Assembly (NCBI RefSeq): GCF_014698935.1
Contig: NZ_JACVMN010000001.1
Span: 1,240,001-1,304,000 of the forward strand
Origin: Flagellimonas sp. S3867
Lineage (GTDB): Bacteria > Bacteroidota > Bacteroidia > Flavobacteriales > Flavobacteriaceae
Direction: 5' to 3'
Length of the DNA: 64,000 bases
Positions 34,214 through 43,256 of the stretch are shown here, piece after piece. The first letter of the stretch is position 1. Every line of letters starts with the position of its first letter. A model generated the notes under the pieces. The model worked only from the letters and a program-made list of their open reading frames with translations. It did no database searches and had not been told where the DNA came from. Both the position numbers and the translations under genes were made by a program.

Positions 34214-36931
34214 ATGCTATATAGAAGTTGCTTATTACTAATTCTTTGCCTGTCTTCCTATACCCTTTTTGGTCAAGGAGAGACCGCTAATTGGTATTTT
34301 GGAAATGGAGCCGGTGTCAGTTTTAACAATGATGGTACCGTTTCGGCATTGAACAATGGCCGTATCAGTACTTTTGAAGGCTGTGCCTCCATTTCAGATG
34401 CAGCAGGCAACCTCATCTTGTATACCGACGGAATTCGAGTTTTTGACCGAAACCATACCATAATGCAAAACGGTTCGGGATTATTCGGTGATCCGTCCAG
34501 TACCCAGTCGGCCATAATCGTACAAAAACCAAACGACCCCAATATCCTTTATATTTTTACGGTTGACACCTCTACTTTTGAGGGAGATCCCGATCGAGGA
34601 TTGAATTATTCGACCGTCGACCTCACCATGAACAATGGAGATGGGGCTGTTGTTAACAAGAATGTCAATCTCTTAAGAGATTGTTCAGAGAAAGTAGCTG
34701 CAGTGATCAAAGATTGTTTTGACAAGTCCATTTGGGTAGTAACACTCGGAAGAGAAAATAGAGGAGATACCCCGTTTGATACCTACTACGCTTTCGAAAT
34801 TACCACAGCAGGAGTCAATATAACTCCTGTAGCAAGCACATTCAATGACTTAAGGGTTGTGGACCCTCGAGGATATCTTAAATTTTCTGCCAGTGGAGGT
34901 ACCTTGGCAAGTGCCAATTCTTCTTCAGGTCTATATTTGTACGACTTCGATGTCAATACCGGGATTTTGACCAATCAAAAACGCCTTTTGGTATCCGCTC
35001 CAAATAAATTCCCTTATGGGATCGAATTTTCATCCAATCAACGATTCCTATATGCCCATACCTCCAATAATGCTCCCGCTGGTCAGGTCGGAGGACATTC
35101 GTCCTCATTGTTGCAATACGATCTAACCGCCGCCAATATCGCTGCCTCTGAAATTGAAATTGACCGAAGATTAATGTACCGGGGAGCCTTGCAGATAGCT
35201 CAAAATGGTAAGATTTACAGAACAATTGCCGAAAATTACCTTACCGGAACTCCGTTTTTAGGAGTCATAGAAAATCCAAATGAATTAGGCGCGGGCGCAA
35301 ACTATTCTCATAATGCGGTTGCCTTAAACGGAAGAAATGCAACACAGGGTCTTCCGCCCTTTATTCAATCCTTTTTTGACCGGGTGGATATCATAAAAAA
35401 TGCTGATGGTTCTAGTGGTTCCTCACTAAGTCTTTGCGAAGGAGAACAGTTCACCTTGGAAACAAAAAATATTCCGAACGCCACTTATAATTGGGAAAAG
35501 GATGGTAATCCCATAGCAAATTCCACAAATACGCTTACCGTAGATCCAGTCGGAGTATCCGATTCAGGTCGCTATAGCTTGGAGGTCATACTGGCAGATC
35601 CAGGTGAGTGCCCCATAATTGGTGAAGCTTTTATTTCAATTAATCCTTTACCACAAGCATCTCCGCTCGTATTGATTCAGTGTGATGCCTCTACCATTAA
35701 TTCAACAGATGGAATTGCGCCTTTCAATCTTGAAGAGGCCATAACATCACAGGATTATACCTATTCATTTTATGAATCATTGGCAGATTTGAATGCCGAT
35801 AACCCCATAAGCAACCCGATTGGTTTTATCAATACAAGTTCATTTAATCAGACACTCTATTATAAAATTGTGGATGAACAAGGTTGTGAAGACTCCTCTA
35901 CACTGGATTTGCAGGTGAGATCAGTGATTTTTAGCCCTAACGATGAGAAAAATTATTATGTCTGTGATCAGAATCCCGACGATTTGCTCTTGGATGGAAC
36001 TTTTGATCTTGATACGCTTTTAAACCAAGATTATCCTAACACCAATGTTGTGCTTTACACCACATTGGAGAACGCATCTCTAGAACAACAACCAATCAGC
36101 GGAGCTTACAGAACAGAGTCGACTACAATATACGCAAGAATTGAAAATTCAAATGTATGTGAGGATGTTGATGTCATCAATCTAATTGTTAACCCAACAC
36201 CATTGTTCACATTTGATGAGGAAATCCTATGGTGTACCGATGGTCCATCCATTTTTTTAGATGCTCCAGCAGGTTTTGACCTGTATAGATGGTACAATAA
36301 CGATGGAGGTGTACGACAAGAAATTAGCTCACAACAGCGTATCGAAATTTCAGCAATTGGAAATTATATTCTTGAAGCGGGCTATCGGTATGTGACCAAT
36401 GAGGGTACTTTCGATTGTATGAATGAAGTTGGTTTTGTGGTAAGCCCTTCAAATAGAGCAATTATCGAAGATATTTTGGTTGAGGATATATCGGATAATA
36501 ATAGAGTAGAAATTTTGGTGTCTGGAGATGGAGATTACGAGTATGCACTGACAGATGAAACCAATTATCAAGACACGGCAATGTTTGAAAATGTTGAACC
36601 AGGTTTTGTTACGGTTTATGTTAGAGATAAAAATGGATGTGGGGTATCACAAGAAATTATCTCAGTAATCGGTTACCCCAAATTTTTCACTCCAAACGGA
36701 GACAATGTGAACGATACATGGCAAATTATCGGTATCGATGAACAATTTCAATCCGAAAGTATCATTTCAATCTACAATAGGTTTGGTAGGCTTATGGCAC
36801 AAATAAGTCCCAGAACAGGTGGATGGAACGGCACATTTAACAACAGCACCCTTCCAGCAGCCGATTATTGGTTTAAAGTTGCATTGGAAGATGGGCGCAT
36901 TTTCAAAGGTCACTTTGCATTGAAACGCTAA
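34214..36931 (+). CDS. T9SS type B cargo protein with propeller-like N-terminus
   Basis: A 905-residue secreted protein. A signal peptide (about 1-21, ending LFGQ) is followed by a beta-propeller-like region (about 22-400; GNLILYTDGIRVFDRN, QSAIIVQKPND), an Ig-like domain (about 405-480; GRYSLEVILADPGECP), further beta domains, and a C-terminal T9SS type B sorting domain (about 821-905; FFTPNGDNVNDTWQI ... FKGHFALKR). It should cross the outer membrane by the T9SS and remain at or leave the surface. Function unknown; its last 150 residues are paralogous to the next gene. Confidence 0.92.
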   Translation: MLYRSCLLLILCLSSYTLFGQGETANWYFGNGAGVSFNNDGTVSALNNGRISTFEGCASISDAAGNLILYTDGIRVFDRNHTIMQNGSGLFGDPSSTQSAIIVQKPNDPNILYIFTVDTSTFEGDPDRGLNYSTVDLTMNNGDGAVVNKNVNLLRDCSEKVAAVIKDCFDKSIWVVTLGRENRGDTPFDTYYAFEITTAGVNITPVASTFNDLRVVDPRGYLKFSASGGTLASANSSSGLYLYDFDVNTGILTNQKRLLVSAPNKFPYGIEFSSNQRFLYAHTSNNAPAGQVGGHSSSLLQYDLTAANIAASEIEIDRRLMYRGALQIAQNGKIYRTIAENYLTGTPFLGVIENPNELGAGANYSHNAVALNGRNATQGLPPFIQSFFDRVDIIKNADGSSGSSLSLCEGEQFTLETKNIPNATYNWEKDGNPIANSTNTLTVDPVGVSDSGRYSLEVILADPGECPIIGEAFISINPLPQASPLVLIQCDASTINSTDGIAPFNLEEAITSQDYTYSFYESLADLNADNPISNPIGFINTSSFNQTLYYKIVDEQGCEDSSTLDLQVRSVIFSPNDEKNYYVCDQNPDDLLLDGTFDLDTLLNQDYPNTNVVLYTTLENASLEQQPISGAYRTESTTIYARIENSNVCEDVDVINLIVNPTPLFTFDEEILWCTDGPSIFLDAPAGFDLYRWYNNDGGVRQEISSQQRIEISAIGNYILEAGYRYVTNEGTFDCMNEVGFVVSPSNRAIIEDILVEDISDNNRVEILVSGDGDYEYALTDETNYQDTAMFENVEPGFVTVYVRDKNGCGVSQEIISVIGYPKFFTPNGDNVNDTWQIIGIDEQFQSESIISIYNRFGRLMAQISPRTGGWNGTFNNSTLPAADYWFKVALEDGRIFKGHFALKR

Positions 36932-36978
36932 AGCATTAAAAAAAAATTGATTACCTTAAATAGTTTGATTTTTATCAA

Positions 36979-38715
36979 ATGTTAAAAAAATTGCTCCTTA
37001 TAATCGTCCTCTGTGTTTCCGCAATGGGAACAGCGCAGCAATGTCCCAACTTGTTGAGTCCGGTGAACGGCGCTACTAATGTAGCTGTGGACACTGCTAT
37101 TTCGTGGGAATCGGTTGCAGGAGTTCCGGGGTACCGAATACGACTGGGACTAACTCCTGGCGGTGCTGAGATTCTTGAGCGTTCTGTGGGAAATTCTACC
37201 TCTTACACCCCTCCTTTGGGATTACCCGAAAATACCCAGATTCATGTGACCATAATTTTGGATTTTTTATTTAATGGTGGACCTGATATTGTTTGTTCAG
37301 GTCAATCATTTCGAACAGAAGATGTAACCACGCCTCCGGGCTGTACAACCATTAGAAATCCCGCGGATGGTGCAATCAATGTTAGCGTCTTTACCAATAT
37401 TGTTTGGAATTATGCTCCGACCGCTACGGATTACTCAATAAGACTTGGGACAACACCAGGTGGCAGTGATATACTTTCACCAACTTTGACCGGCAATGTG
37501 CTTTCATATAACCCTCCAGGTCAACTTCCTTCCAATACTACCATTCATGTTACGATATTTCCCAGAAACGAAAATGGCTCCGCCAGTGGATGCGCGGGAA
37601 CCAGTTTTACTACGGGAGCCGTTGCAAGCATACCAGGGTGTACCAGTTTGATAGATCCGTTGAATGGAGCAACTAACGTGCCCTTGACCCCACTACTCGA
37701 ATGGTTTCCAGTTCCCGGGGCCACTGGATATAGAGTGACCATAGGGTCTACTCCAAATGCTGCAGATATTTTGGACAATACTGCGTTTCCGACAAACTCT
37801 ACATTTGTTTTGGAATTTGAGCCGAACCGGACATTTTTTATTCGAATTGTCCCCTTTAATTCGGCTGGTGATGCTATCGGGTGTGGGCAAGAAAGTTTTT
37901 CAACATTATTAGGCTGCGGACCCTATTTGGACACAACCACGGGTGAATTTATATCCTTAAATCCGGAAATTACCTTCCCTGATACCATTTCACTATGTTC
38001 AAACGAATTACCGCATACCGTTTCTGCTACCGATGTGGCAGATGGATATCGATGGTTCAAAATTGACATTTTCGGAAACGAAAGTCTTATTTCCGACACT
38101 GCCAATGTTGAATTGAATGAAAATGGCACCTATCGATATGAGGCTTACACCAATATTGCCCAATCTGGGCAACTTATTGAATGTCCGACAACAAAAACAT
38201 TTACTGTGGTTTCGTCTGAGCTTGCAACAATCAATAACCTAGACATACAAGATTCTGGGTTGAATCTGCAAGTTACTGTGGATGCATCTGGAGGCGGGGA
38301 TTATGAATACGCAGTGGACAACATAAATGGTCCCTATCAAAACAGTAATGTATTCAATGGCATAGAGCCAGGTACCCATACATTTTATGTTCGAGATAAA
38401 AATGGTTGTGGCATTGTGGAGGAAACTTTTTCGCAAGACTTGACTGTTGAGGGGTTCCCTAAATTTTTCACACCAAATGGTGACAGTGTAAACGATTTTT
38501 GGCAGTTTATTCAACCTCAGAATTCTGAAACCGTTGTGTTTCAATCCATTCGTATTTTTGACCGATATGGTATGCTTCTTAAAGAAATCTCTCAAAATTC
38601 TTTAGGTTGGGACGGTAATTTTAGTGGTCGACCTCTTCCATCAGGTAATTATTGGTTTAGCGCAGTCGATGGTACCAATCGTGAAATAAAAGGGTATTTC
38701 GCCCTAAAAAGATAA
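36979..38715 (+). CDS. T9SS type B cargo protein with three Ig/FnIII-like repeats
   Basis: A 578-residue secreted protein. After a signal peptide (1-20, ending GTAQ) come three repeats of about 99 residues beginning CPNLLSPVNGATNV (22), CTTIRNPADGAINV (122) and CTSLIDPLNGATNV (221), each with a conserved W in the third strand and a YRIRLG-like motif. A domain shared with the upstream gene (GDYEYA ... VRDKNGCG) and the T9SS type B sorting domain (about 493-578, FFTPNGDSVNDFWQ) complete it. It is probably a surface adhesin or binding protein. Its 3' end forms part of a terminator. Confidence 0.92.
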   Translation: MLKKLLLIIVLCVSAMGTAQQCPNLLSPVNGATNVAVDTAISWESVAGVPGYRIRLGLTPGGAEILERSVGNSTSYTPPLGLPENTQIHVTIILDFLFNGGPDIVCSGQSFRTEDVTTPPGCTTIRNPADGAINVSVFTNIVWNYAPTATDYSIRLGTTPGGSDILSPTLTGNVLSYNPPGQLPSNTTIHVTIFPRNENGSASGCAGTSFTTGAVASIPGCTSLIDPLNGATNVPLTPLLEWFPVPGATGYRVTIGSTPNAADILDNTAFPTNSTFVLEFEPNRTFFIRIVPFNSAGDAIGCGQESFSTLLGCGPYLDTTTGEFISLNPEITFPDTISLCSNELPHTVSATDVADGYRWFKIDIFGNESLISDTANVELNENGTYRYEAYTNIAQSGQLIECPTTKTFTVVSSELATINNLDIQDSGLNLQVTVDASGGGDYEYAVDNINGPYQNSNVFNGIEPGTHTFYVRDKNGCGIVEETFSQDLTVEGFPKFFTPNGDSVNDFWQFIQPQNSETVVFQSIRIFDRYGMLLKEISQNSLGWDGNFSGRPLPSGNYWFSAVDGTNREIKGYFALKR

Positions 38716-38724
38716 TACCCTTTT
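38688..38724 (+). terminator. Intrinsic terminator overlapping the T9SS gene 3' end
   Basis: AAAAGGGTATT (38688-38698) and AATACCCTTTT (38714-38724) form an 11-bp perfect stem with a 15-base loop and further T after it. The stop codon (38713-38715) sits at the loop/stem boundary, so the 5' arm is coding. Confidence 0.75.
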
Positions 38725-38763
38725 TTACTTTATTATGGCAGCTCCCTTTAGTATTTTTATGGG

Positions 38764-40752
38764 ATGAAATTTCAAGTTGTTTCAGATTTTAGCCCCACCG
38801 GCGATCAACCCCAAGCCATTGCAGAATTGGTCAATGGAATCAATGAAAAAGAACCCCATCAAACGCTTCTTGGAGTTACGGGGTCAGGAAAAACCTTTAC
38901 CGTTGCCAATGTAGTGGAAACCGTGCAGCGCCCAACCTTGGTCTTGGCCCACAACAAGACTTTGGCGGCTCAGCTCTATTCAGAATTCAAACAGTTTTTT
39001 CCGAACAACGCGGTTGAATACTTCGTATCCTATTATGACTACTATCAACCGGAAGCCTATATTCCAACAAGTGGGTTGTATATTGAAAAAGACCTTTCCA
39101 TTAACGAGGATATTGAAAAGCTCCGATTGAGTGCAACCTCTTCCCTGCTCTCTGGACGAAGGGATGTGATAGTGGTCGCTTCTGTCTCCTGCCTGTACGG
39201 AATTGGAAATCCTGTTGAATTTCAAAAAAATGTCATCTCCATTAAAAGAGACCAAGTAATCTCAAGGACAAAATTCTTGAAACAACTGGTACAAGGCCTT
39301 TATTCAAGAACTACTGCCGATTTTAAAAATGGAAACTTTAGGGTAAAGGGTGATGTTGTGGATGTATTTCCAGGATATGCCGACCATGCTTTTAGGGTTC
39401 ATTTTTTTGGTGATGAGATTGAAGAAATTGAAGCTCTGGATCCTTTCAACAATAAAGTGATCGAGGTTTATGATGCATTAAACATTTATCCGGCCAATAT
39501 GTTTGTTACTTCTCCAGATATTCTTCAAAATGCAATTCACTTGATTCAAGATGATCTGGTAAAACAAATTGACTATTTCAAAGAAATAGGAAGGCCTTTG
39601 GAAGCCAAACGTTTGGAGGAACGGACAAATTTTGACCTAGAGATGATTCGTGAACTGGGTTATTGCTCTGGAATTGAAAACTATTCGCGCTATTTGGACG
39701 GTCGGGAACCCGGCACACGTCCATTCTGCCTGTTGGATTATTTTCCTGATGATTATCTAATGATCATTGATGAAAGTCACGTGACCATTCCACAAGTTCA
39801 TGCGATGTATGGCGGTGATCGGTCAAGAAAAGAGAACTTGGTAGATTACGGCTTCCGTTTACCCGCTGCAATGGACAACAGACCTTTAAAATTTGAAGAG
39901 TTTGAGGCACTTCAGAACCAAGTTATTTATGTAAGTGCGACACCGGCAGATTATGAACTTCAGTTGAGTCAGGGTGTTTATGTGGAACAGGTAATACGAC
40001 CTACAGGATTGTTGGACCCAATCATTGAAGTGCGCCCTAGTTTAAACCAGATAGATGATTTGGTAGAAGAAATTCAGCAACGAGTAGAGTTGGATGAACG
40101 GACCCTGGTCACCACTTTGACCAAACGTATGGCGGAAGAGTTGACCAAATATCTGTCCAGAATCAATGTACGAAGCCGATATATACACAGTGATGTTGAT
40201 ACTTTGGAGCGAGTGGAAATCATGCAAGACTTGAGAAAAGGGTTGTTTGATGTGCTGATTGGTGTCAATTTGCTCAGGGAAGGTCTTGACCTTCCTGAAG
40301 TTTCGCTTGTGGCTATTTTGGATGCGGATAAGGAAGGATTTTTACGAAGTAACCGTTCATTGACCCAAACTGTGGGAAGGGCGGCTCGTAACTTAAATGG
40401 AAAAGCTATCATGTATGCAGATACCATTACTGAAAGCATGCAAAAAACTATGGACGAAACCAATTACCGTAGAGAAAAGCAAATAAGTTATAACACGGAA
40501 AACAATATTGTTCCCAAAGCATTGAACAAAAACTTGGATAATGCCCTTGCAAAAAATTCGGTTTCCACCTATCATTTTCAAAAAGAAGAGTTCAGGGCCG
40601 CGGAACCTGATTTAGCGTATTTAACACAAGGTCAAAAGGAAAAATTAATTCGTGAAAAGCGGAAAGCAATGGAAAAAGCAGCCAAAGAACTCAATTTTAT
40701 GGAAGCTGCCAAATTAAGGGATGAGATAAAAACCCTGCAAGAACAGGAGTAG
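38764..40752 (+). CDS. uvrB: Excinuclease ABC subunit B
   Basis: A 662-residue helicase-like subunit of nucleotide excision repair. Walker A GVTGSGKT (37-44), the beta-hairpin segment YYDYYQPEAYIP, the DESHVT motif (DEAD type), SATPADYEL, TQTVGRAARN (motif VI) and a C-terminal UVR domain (about 620-658, EKAAKELNFMEAAKLRDEI) for UvrA/UvrC contact. Complete. A strong terminator follows 8 nt after its stop. Confidence 0.98.
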   Translation: MKFQVVSDFSPTGDQPQAIAELVNGINEKEPHQTLLGVTGSGKTFTVANVVETVQRPTLVLAHNKTLAAQLYSEFKQFFPNNAVEYFVSYYDYYQPEAYIPTSGLYIEKDLSINEDIEKLRLSATSSLLSGRRDVIVVASVSCLYGIGNPVEFQKNVISIKRDQVISRTKFLKQLVQGLYSRTTADFKNGNFRVKGDVVDVFPGYADHAFRVHFFGDEIEEIEALDPFNNKVIEVYDALNIYPANMFVTSPDILQNAIHLIQDDLVKQIDYFKEIGRPLEAKRLEERTNFDLEMIRELGYCSGIENYSRYLDGREPGTRPFCLLDYFPDDYLMIIDESHVTIPQVHAMYGGDRSRKENLVDYGFRLPAAMDNRPLKFEEFEALQNQVIYVSATPADYELQLSQGVYVEQVIRPTGLLDPIIEVRPSLNQIDDLVEEIQQRVELDERTLVTTLTKRMAEELTKYLSRINVRSRYIHSDVDTLERVEIMQDLRKGLFDVLIGVNLLREGLDLPEVSLVAILDADKEGFLRSNRSLTQTVGRAARNLNGKAIMYADTITESMQKTMDETNYRREKQISYNTENNIVPKALNKNLDNALAKNSVSTYHFQKEEFRAAEPDLAYLTQGQKEKLIREKRKAMEKAAKELNFMEAAKLRDEIKTLQEQE

Positions 40753-40760
40753 AAGTAAAA

Positions 40761-40787
40761 GAAAGCCCCGTAAAAAACGGGGCTTTC
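40761..40787 (+). terminator. Strong hairpin after uvrB
   Basis: GAAAGCCCCGT (40761-40771) pairs perfectly with ACGGGGCTTTC (40777-40787) across a 5-base loop. On the plus strand no T-run follows; on the minus strand TTTTACTTCT does, so it may act in both directions. Confidence 0.7.
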
Positions 40788-40817
40788 TCAACTAACCAAC
40801 TAAACCAACCATCATGA

Positions 40818-40835
40818 AACACCTGAGAAGGTGTT
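40818..40835 (-). terminator. Hairpin downstream of hsp20
   Basis: AACACCT (40818-40824) and AGGTGTT (40829-40835) form a 7-bp stem with a 4-base loop, 17 nt downstream of the hsp20 stop on the minus strand, followed by only three T. A weak terminator or an mRNA 3' end stabiliser. Confidence 0.45.
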
Positions 40836-40851
40836 CTCCTAAAAAGTTATA

Positions 40852-41277
40852 CTATCCTATTGAAATCATTCTTTTGGGTTCTGGTAACGCTTCTTCTTTC
40901 TTTGGAAGGGTTACTTTTAGTATCCCATCTTCATATTTTGCATCAATTTTAGAACCGTCAACGGTTTCCGGTAGGGTAAAAGCCCTTTTGAAAGATGTAT
41001 ATGAAAATTCTTTTCTTGTGTAGTTTTCCTTTGTTTCCTGATTCTCAGATTTCGCTTCACTTGAAATGGCAAGTACATCATTCTCAACCTCAACCTTAAA
41101 ATCTTCTTTCTTTCCGCCAGGAACGGCCAATTCAATTTCAAATCCATCGGTATTGTCCTTAATATTTACAGCAGGAACCGAAGTTTTCAAGTTATCAACT
41201 CCTCCAAACCAATCGGGGTTTAAAAAATCGTCCATTAAAGATGGAAAAAACATATTATTTCTTTTAACTAGACTCAT
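40852..41277 (-). CDS. Hsp20/alpha-crystallin small heat-shock chaperone
   Basis: A 141-residue small heat-shock protein: a short N-terminal region (PSLMDDFLNPDWFGG), an alpha-crystallin domain (about 35-130; VNIKDNTDGFEIELAVPG, SYTSFKRAFTLPETVD, YEDGILKVTLPK) and a short tail. It holds unfolding proteins in a refoldable state. ATG 41277 was chosen; a TTG three codons upstream is less likely. Two TGCCA-N3-TGGCA palindromes lie upstream (41347-41393) and probably control it. Confidence 0.95.
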   Translation of the reverse strand: MSLVKRNNMFFPSLMDDFLNPDWFGGVDNLKTSVPAVNIKDNTDGFEIELAVPGGKKEDFKVEVENDVLAISSEAKSENQETKENYTRKEFSYTSFKRAFTLPETVDGSKIDAKYEDGILKVTLPKKEEALPEPKRMISIG

Positions 41278-41346
41278 AGTGATCAAATTTTGTATTAAAC
41301 ATGTAAATCACTCTGATATAGTCAAAGGTTATACCAATAGACTTTT

Positions 41347-41393
41347 AATGCCATTCTGGCATTTTATTAACAAACTATACTGCCAATGTGGCA
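41347..41393 (-). promoter_or_regulatory. Two palindromic operators upstream of hsp20
   Basis: AATGCCATTCTGGCATT (41347-41363; 7-bp arms around TTC) and TGCCAATGTGGCA (41381-41393; 5-bp arms around ATG) share TGCCA-N3-TGGCA. Their centres are 32 bp apart, about three helical turns, so a protein could bind both on one face. This is not the CIRCE element of HrcA. Confidence 0.6.
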
Positions 41394-41795
41394 TTAATTG
41401 TAATACGCTTTGAAGATATTGATCAACACATCTGCCGGGACAACCTTATTTGGGTACTTGTGCATTACTTCCAATACTTGCCCAATAGCTGAAGGAGGGA
41501 GCCCCATGGTAAGGCCAATATTATACAACGTATTGATCTCTTTTTGATGCTGCTCCTCGTCAATGTTCATTAAAAGTAAGAGTCTGTGGAACTGCACTAT
41601 GCGCTCTGCTTGCGACTTTAACGTCACTTTGGGGGATTTTTGGTTCAAGAGTTTTTCAAAAGTCGCTTCCTTGATTCCTAGGTTTGATGCCACTCCAAGT
41701 AAAAATTGGTATTCGGAATCCTTTAAGGTATAGTCTACCCTTGCAAAGGCAATCATTTCGGAAAGTATGCTTAATTTTTCCTCGTAGGTTCCCAT
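41394..41795 (-). CDS. TerB-like helical protein
   Basis: A 133-residue all-helical protein (YEEKLSILSEMIAFARVDYTLKDSEYQFLLGVASNLGI ... LLNQK), resembling the TerB/tellurite-resistance fold in which acidic helices bind metal. The family is linked to membrane stress and metal homeostasis, but this member has no Ter neighbours. Its stop abuts the hsp20 operator region. Confidence 0.6.
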   Translation of the reverse strand: MGTYEEKLSILSEMIAFARVDYTLKDSEYQFLLGVASNLGIKEATFEKLLNQKSPKVTLKSQAERIVQFHRLLLLMNIDEEQHQKEINTLYNIGLTMGLPPSAIGQVLEVMHKYPNKVVPADVLINIFKAYYN

Positions 41796-41879
41796 ATGGT
41801 TTGGAGCTGATTCTTAATAAGATAACTCCAAAACATTACAGTTTAGTGTATAAATGGTTGAGGTATTGTCATAAAATAA

Positions 41880-41909
41880 AAAAGGCAACGTAAAACAACG
41901 TCGCCTTTT
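41880..41909 (-). terminator. Intrinsic terminator of sucC
   Basis: On the minus strand a 12-bp stem (one G-U pair; arms 41909-41898 and 41891-41880, loop of six) carries four T in the stem end and more T after it, 20 nt downstream of the sucC stop. Typical rho-independent terminator. Confidence 0.85.
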
Positions 41910-41929
41910 CTTATGAATTAGAGGAAAGA

Positions 41930-43123
41930 TTAACTCAACACCTCTTTTACTTTATCCGCTGCTTCTTTGAATTGAACGGCTGAGTGTACCGCCAAACCAG
42001 AATTGTCTATAATTTCTTTGGCCAACTCCGCATTGGTACCTTGCAACCTTACAATAATTGGCACCTGAATAGCATCTCCCATGTTCTTGTAGGCATCCAC
42101 AACACCTTGTGCCACACGGTCACAACGTACAATTCCGCCAAAAATATTGATCAGGATAGCTTTTACATTGGGGTCTTTCAAAATGATTCTGAAAGCTTCT
42201 TCCACACGTTTTGCATCTGCGGTACCACCTACATCCAAAAAGTTGGCCGGTTCTCCACCTGCCATTTTAATCAAATCCATGGTTGCCATGGCAAGTCCTG
42301 CGCCATTCACCATACATCCGACATTTCCATCTAAATCTACATAGTTCAGACCCACCTCACGAGCTTCTACCTCAATCGGGTTTTCCTCGCGAAGGTCACG
42401 CATTTCAGCATATACTTTTCTTCTGTATAAAGCATTATCGTCGATAGAAACCTTGGCATCAACTGCCATGATTTTATCATCTGAAGTCTTTAAAACAGGG
42501 TTGATTTCGAACATACTTGAATCACTTTCAACATATGCTTTATAAAGTGAGGAGACAAACTTTGTCATTTCTTTGAAAGCCGTACCGGATAGTCCTAGAT
42601 TAAAGGCAATTTTACGGGCTTGGAAAGGCATTAATCCAGTTGCAGGGTCAATCTCTTCAGTAAAAATTAGATGTGGAGTCTTTTCTGCAACCTCCTCAAT
42701 ATCCATTCCACCTTCGGTAGAGTACATAACCATATTTCTGCCTGTAGCCCTATTTAATAAGACAGACATATAAAATTCATTGGTTTCGCTATCACCAGGA
42801 TAATAAACATCTTCGGCAACAAGTACTTGATGTACTTTTTTACCTTCTGCAGATGTTTGTGGAGTAATCAGGTTCATCCCGATTATATTGCCGGCCAGTT
42901 CTTCTACTTCTTTCAAGTTTTTGGCCAATTTTACACCGCCACCTTTACCACGTCCGCCAGCGTGCACTTGTGCTTTGATCACATGCCATCCTGTTCCGGT
43001 TTCTTGGGTAAGTTGTTTGGCAGCATCAACTGCTTCTTTGGCGTTGCGTGCTACAATACCACGTTGGATTCTAACCCCAAAACTGGCTAAAATTTCTTTT
43101 CCTTGATATTCGTGAAGATTCAT
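41930..43123 (-). CDS. sucC: Succinyl-CoA ligase (ADP-forming) beta subunit
   Basis: A 397-residue TCA-cycle enzyme subunit that couples succinyl-CoA to ADP/GDP phosphorylation. It starts MNLHEYQGKEILASFGV, carries the ATP-grasp domain (KAQVHAGGRGKGGGVKLA; EINPVL) and the C-terminal CoA-ligase-type domain (GGIVRCDRVAQGVV). ATG 43123 gives the exact family start; a frame extending to 43216 adds an implausible hydrophobic leader. The alpha subunit gene is not adjacent, a common arrangement in Bacteroidota. Confidence 0.97.
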   Translation of the reverse strand: MNLHEYQGKEILASFGVRIQRGIVARNAKEAVDAAKQLTQETGTGWHVIKAQVHAGGRGKGGGVKLAKNLKEVEELAGNIIGMNLITPQTSAEGKKVHQVLVAEDVYYPGDSETNEFYMSVLLNRATGRNMVMYSTEGGMDIEEVAEKTPHLIFTEEIDPATGLMPFQARKIAFNLGLSGTAFKEMTKFVSSLYKAYVESDSSMFEINPVLKTSDDKIMAVDAKVSIDDNALYRRKVYAEMRDLREENPIEVEAREVGLNYVDLDGNVGCMVNGAGLAMATMDLIKMAGGEPANFLDVGGTADAKRVEEAFRIILKDPNVKAILINIFGGIVRCDRVAQGVVDAYKNMGDAIQVPIIVRLQGTNAELAKEIIDNSGLAVHSAVQFKEAADKVKEVLS

Positions 43124-43256
43124 TTGCGAATTGACTTTTAATTGGGGACAAAAATAGAAAACGACATTGACAAATTGAAGGTGAAAAAGGAATAATTGAA
43201 GCTGAATGCTATGCAAGACAAACCTGAAATAGTTTCATGGGCCGGCCTAGCATGAT

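Noticed and set aside
40814..41023. A plus-strand frame starting ATGAAACACCTG with a leader-like region before it.
   Set aside because: It runs antisense to the hsp20 gene and has no recognisable features; the start overlaps a hairpin that serves the hsp20 3' end.
41349..41393. A possible sigma-54 promoter (TGGCA ... TTTG) near hsp20.
   Set aside because: The -12 element lacks the required GC at the right distance; the palindrome explanation fits better.
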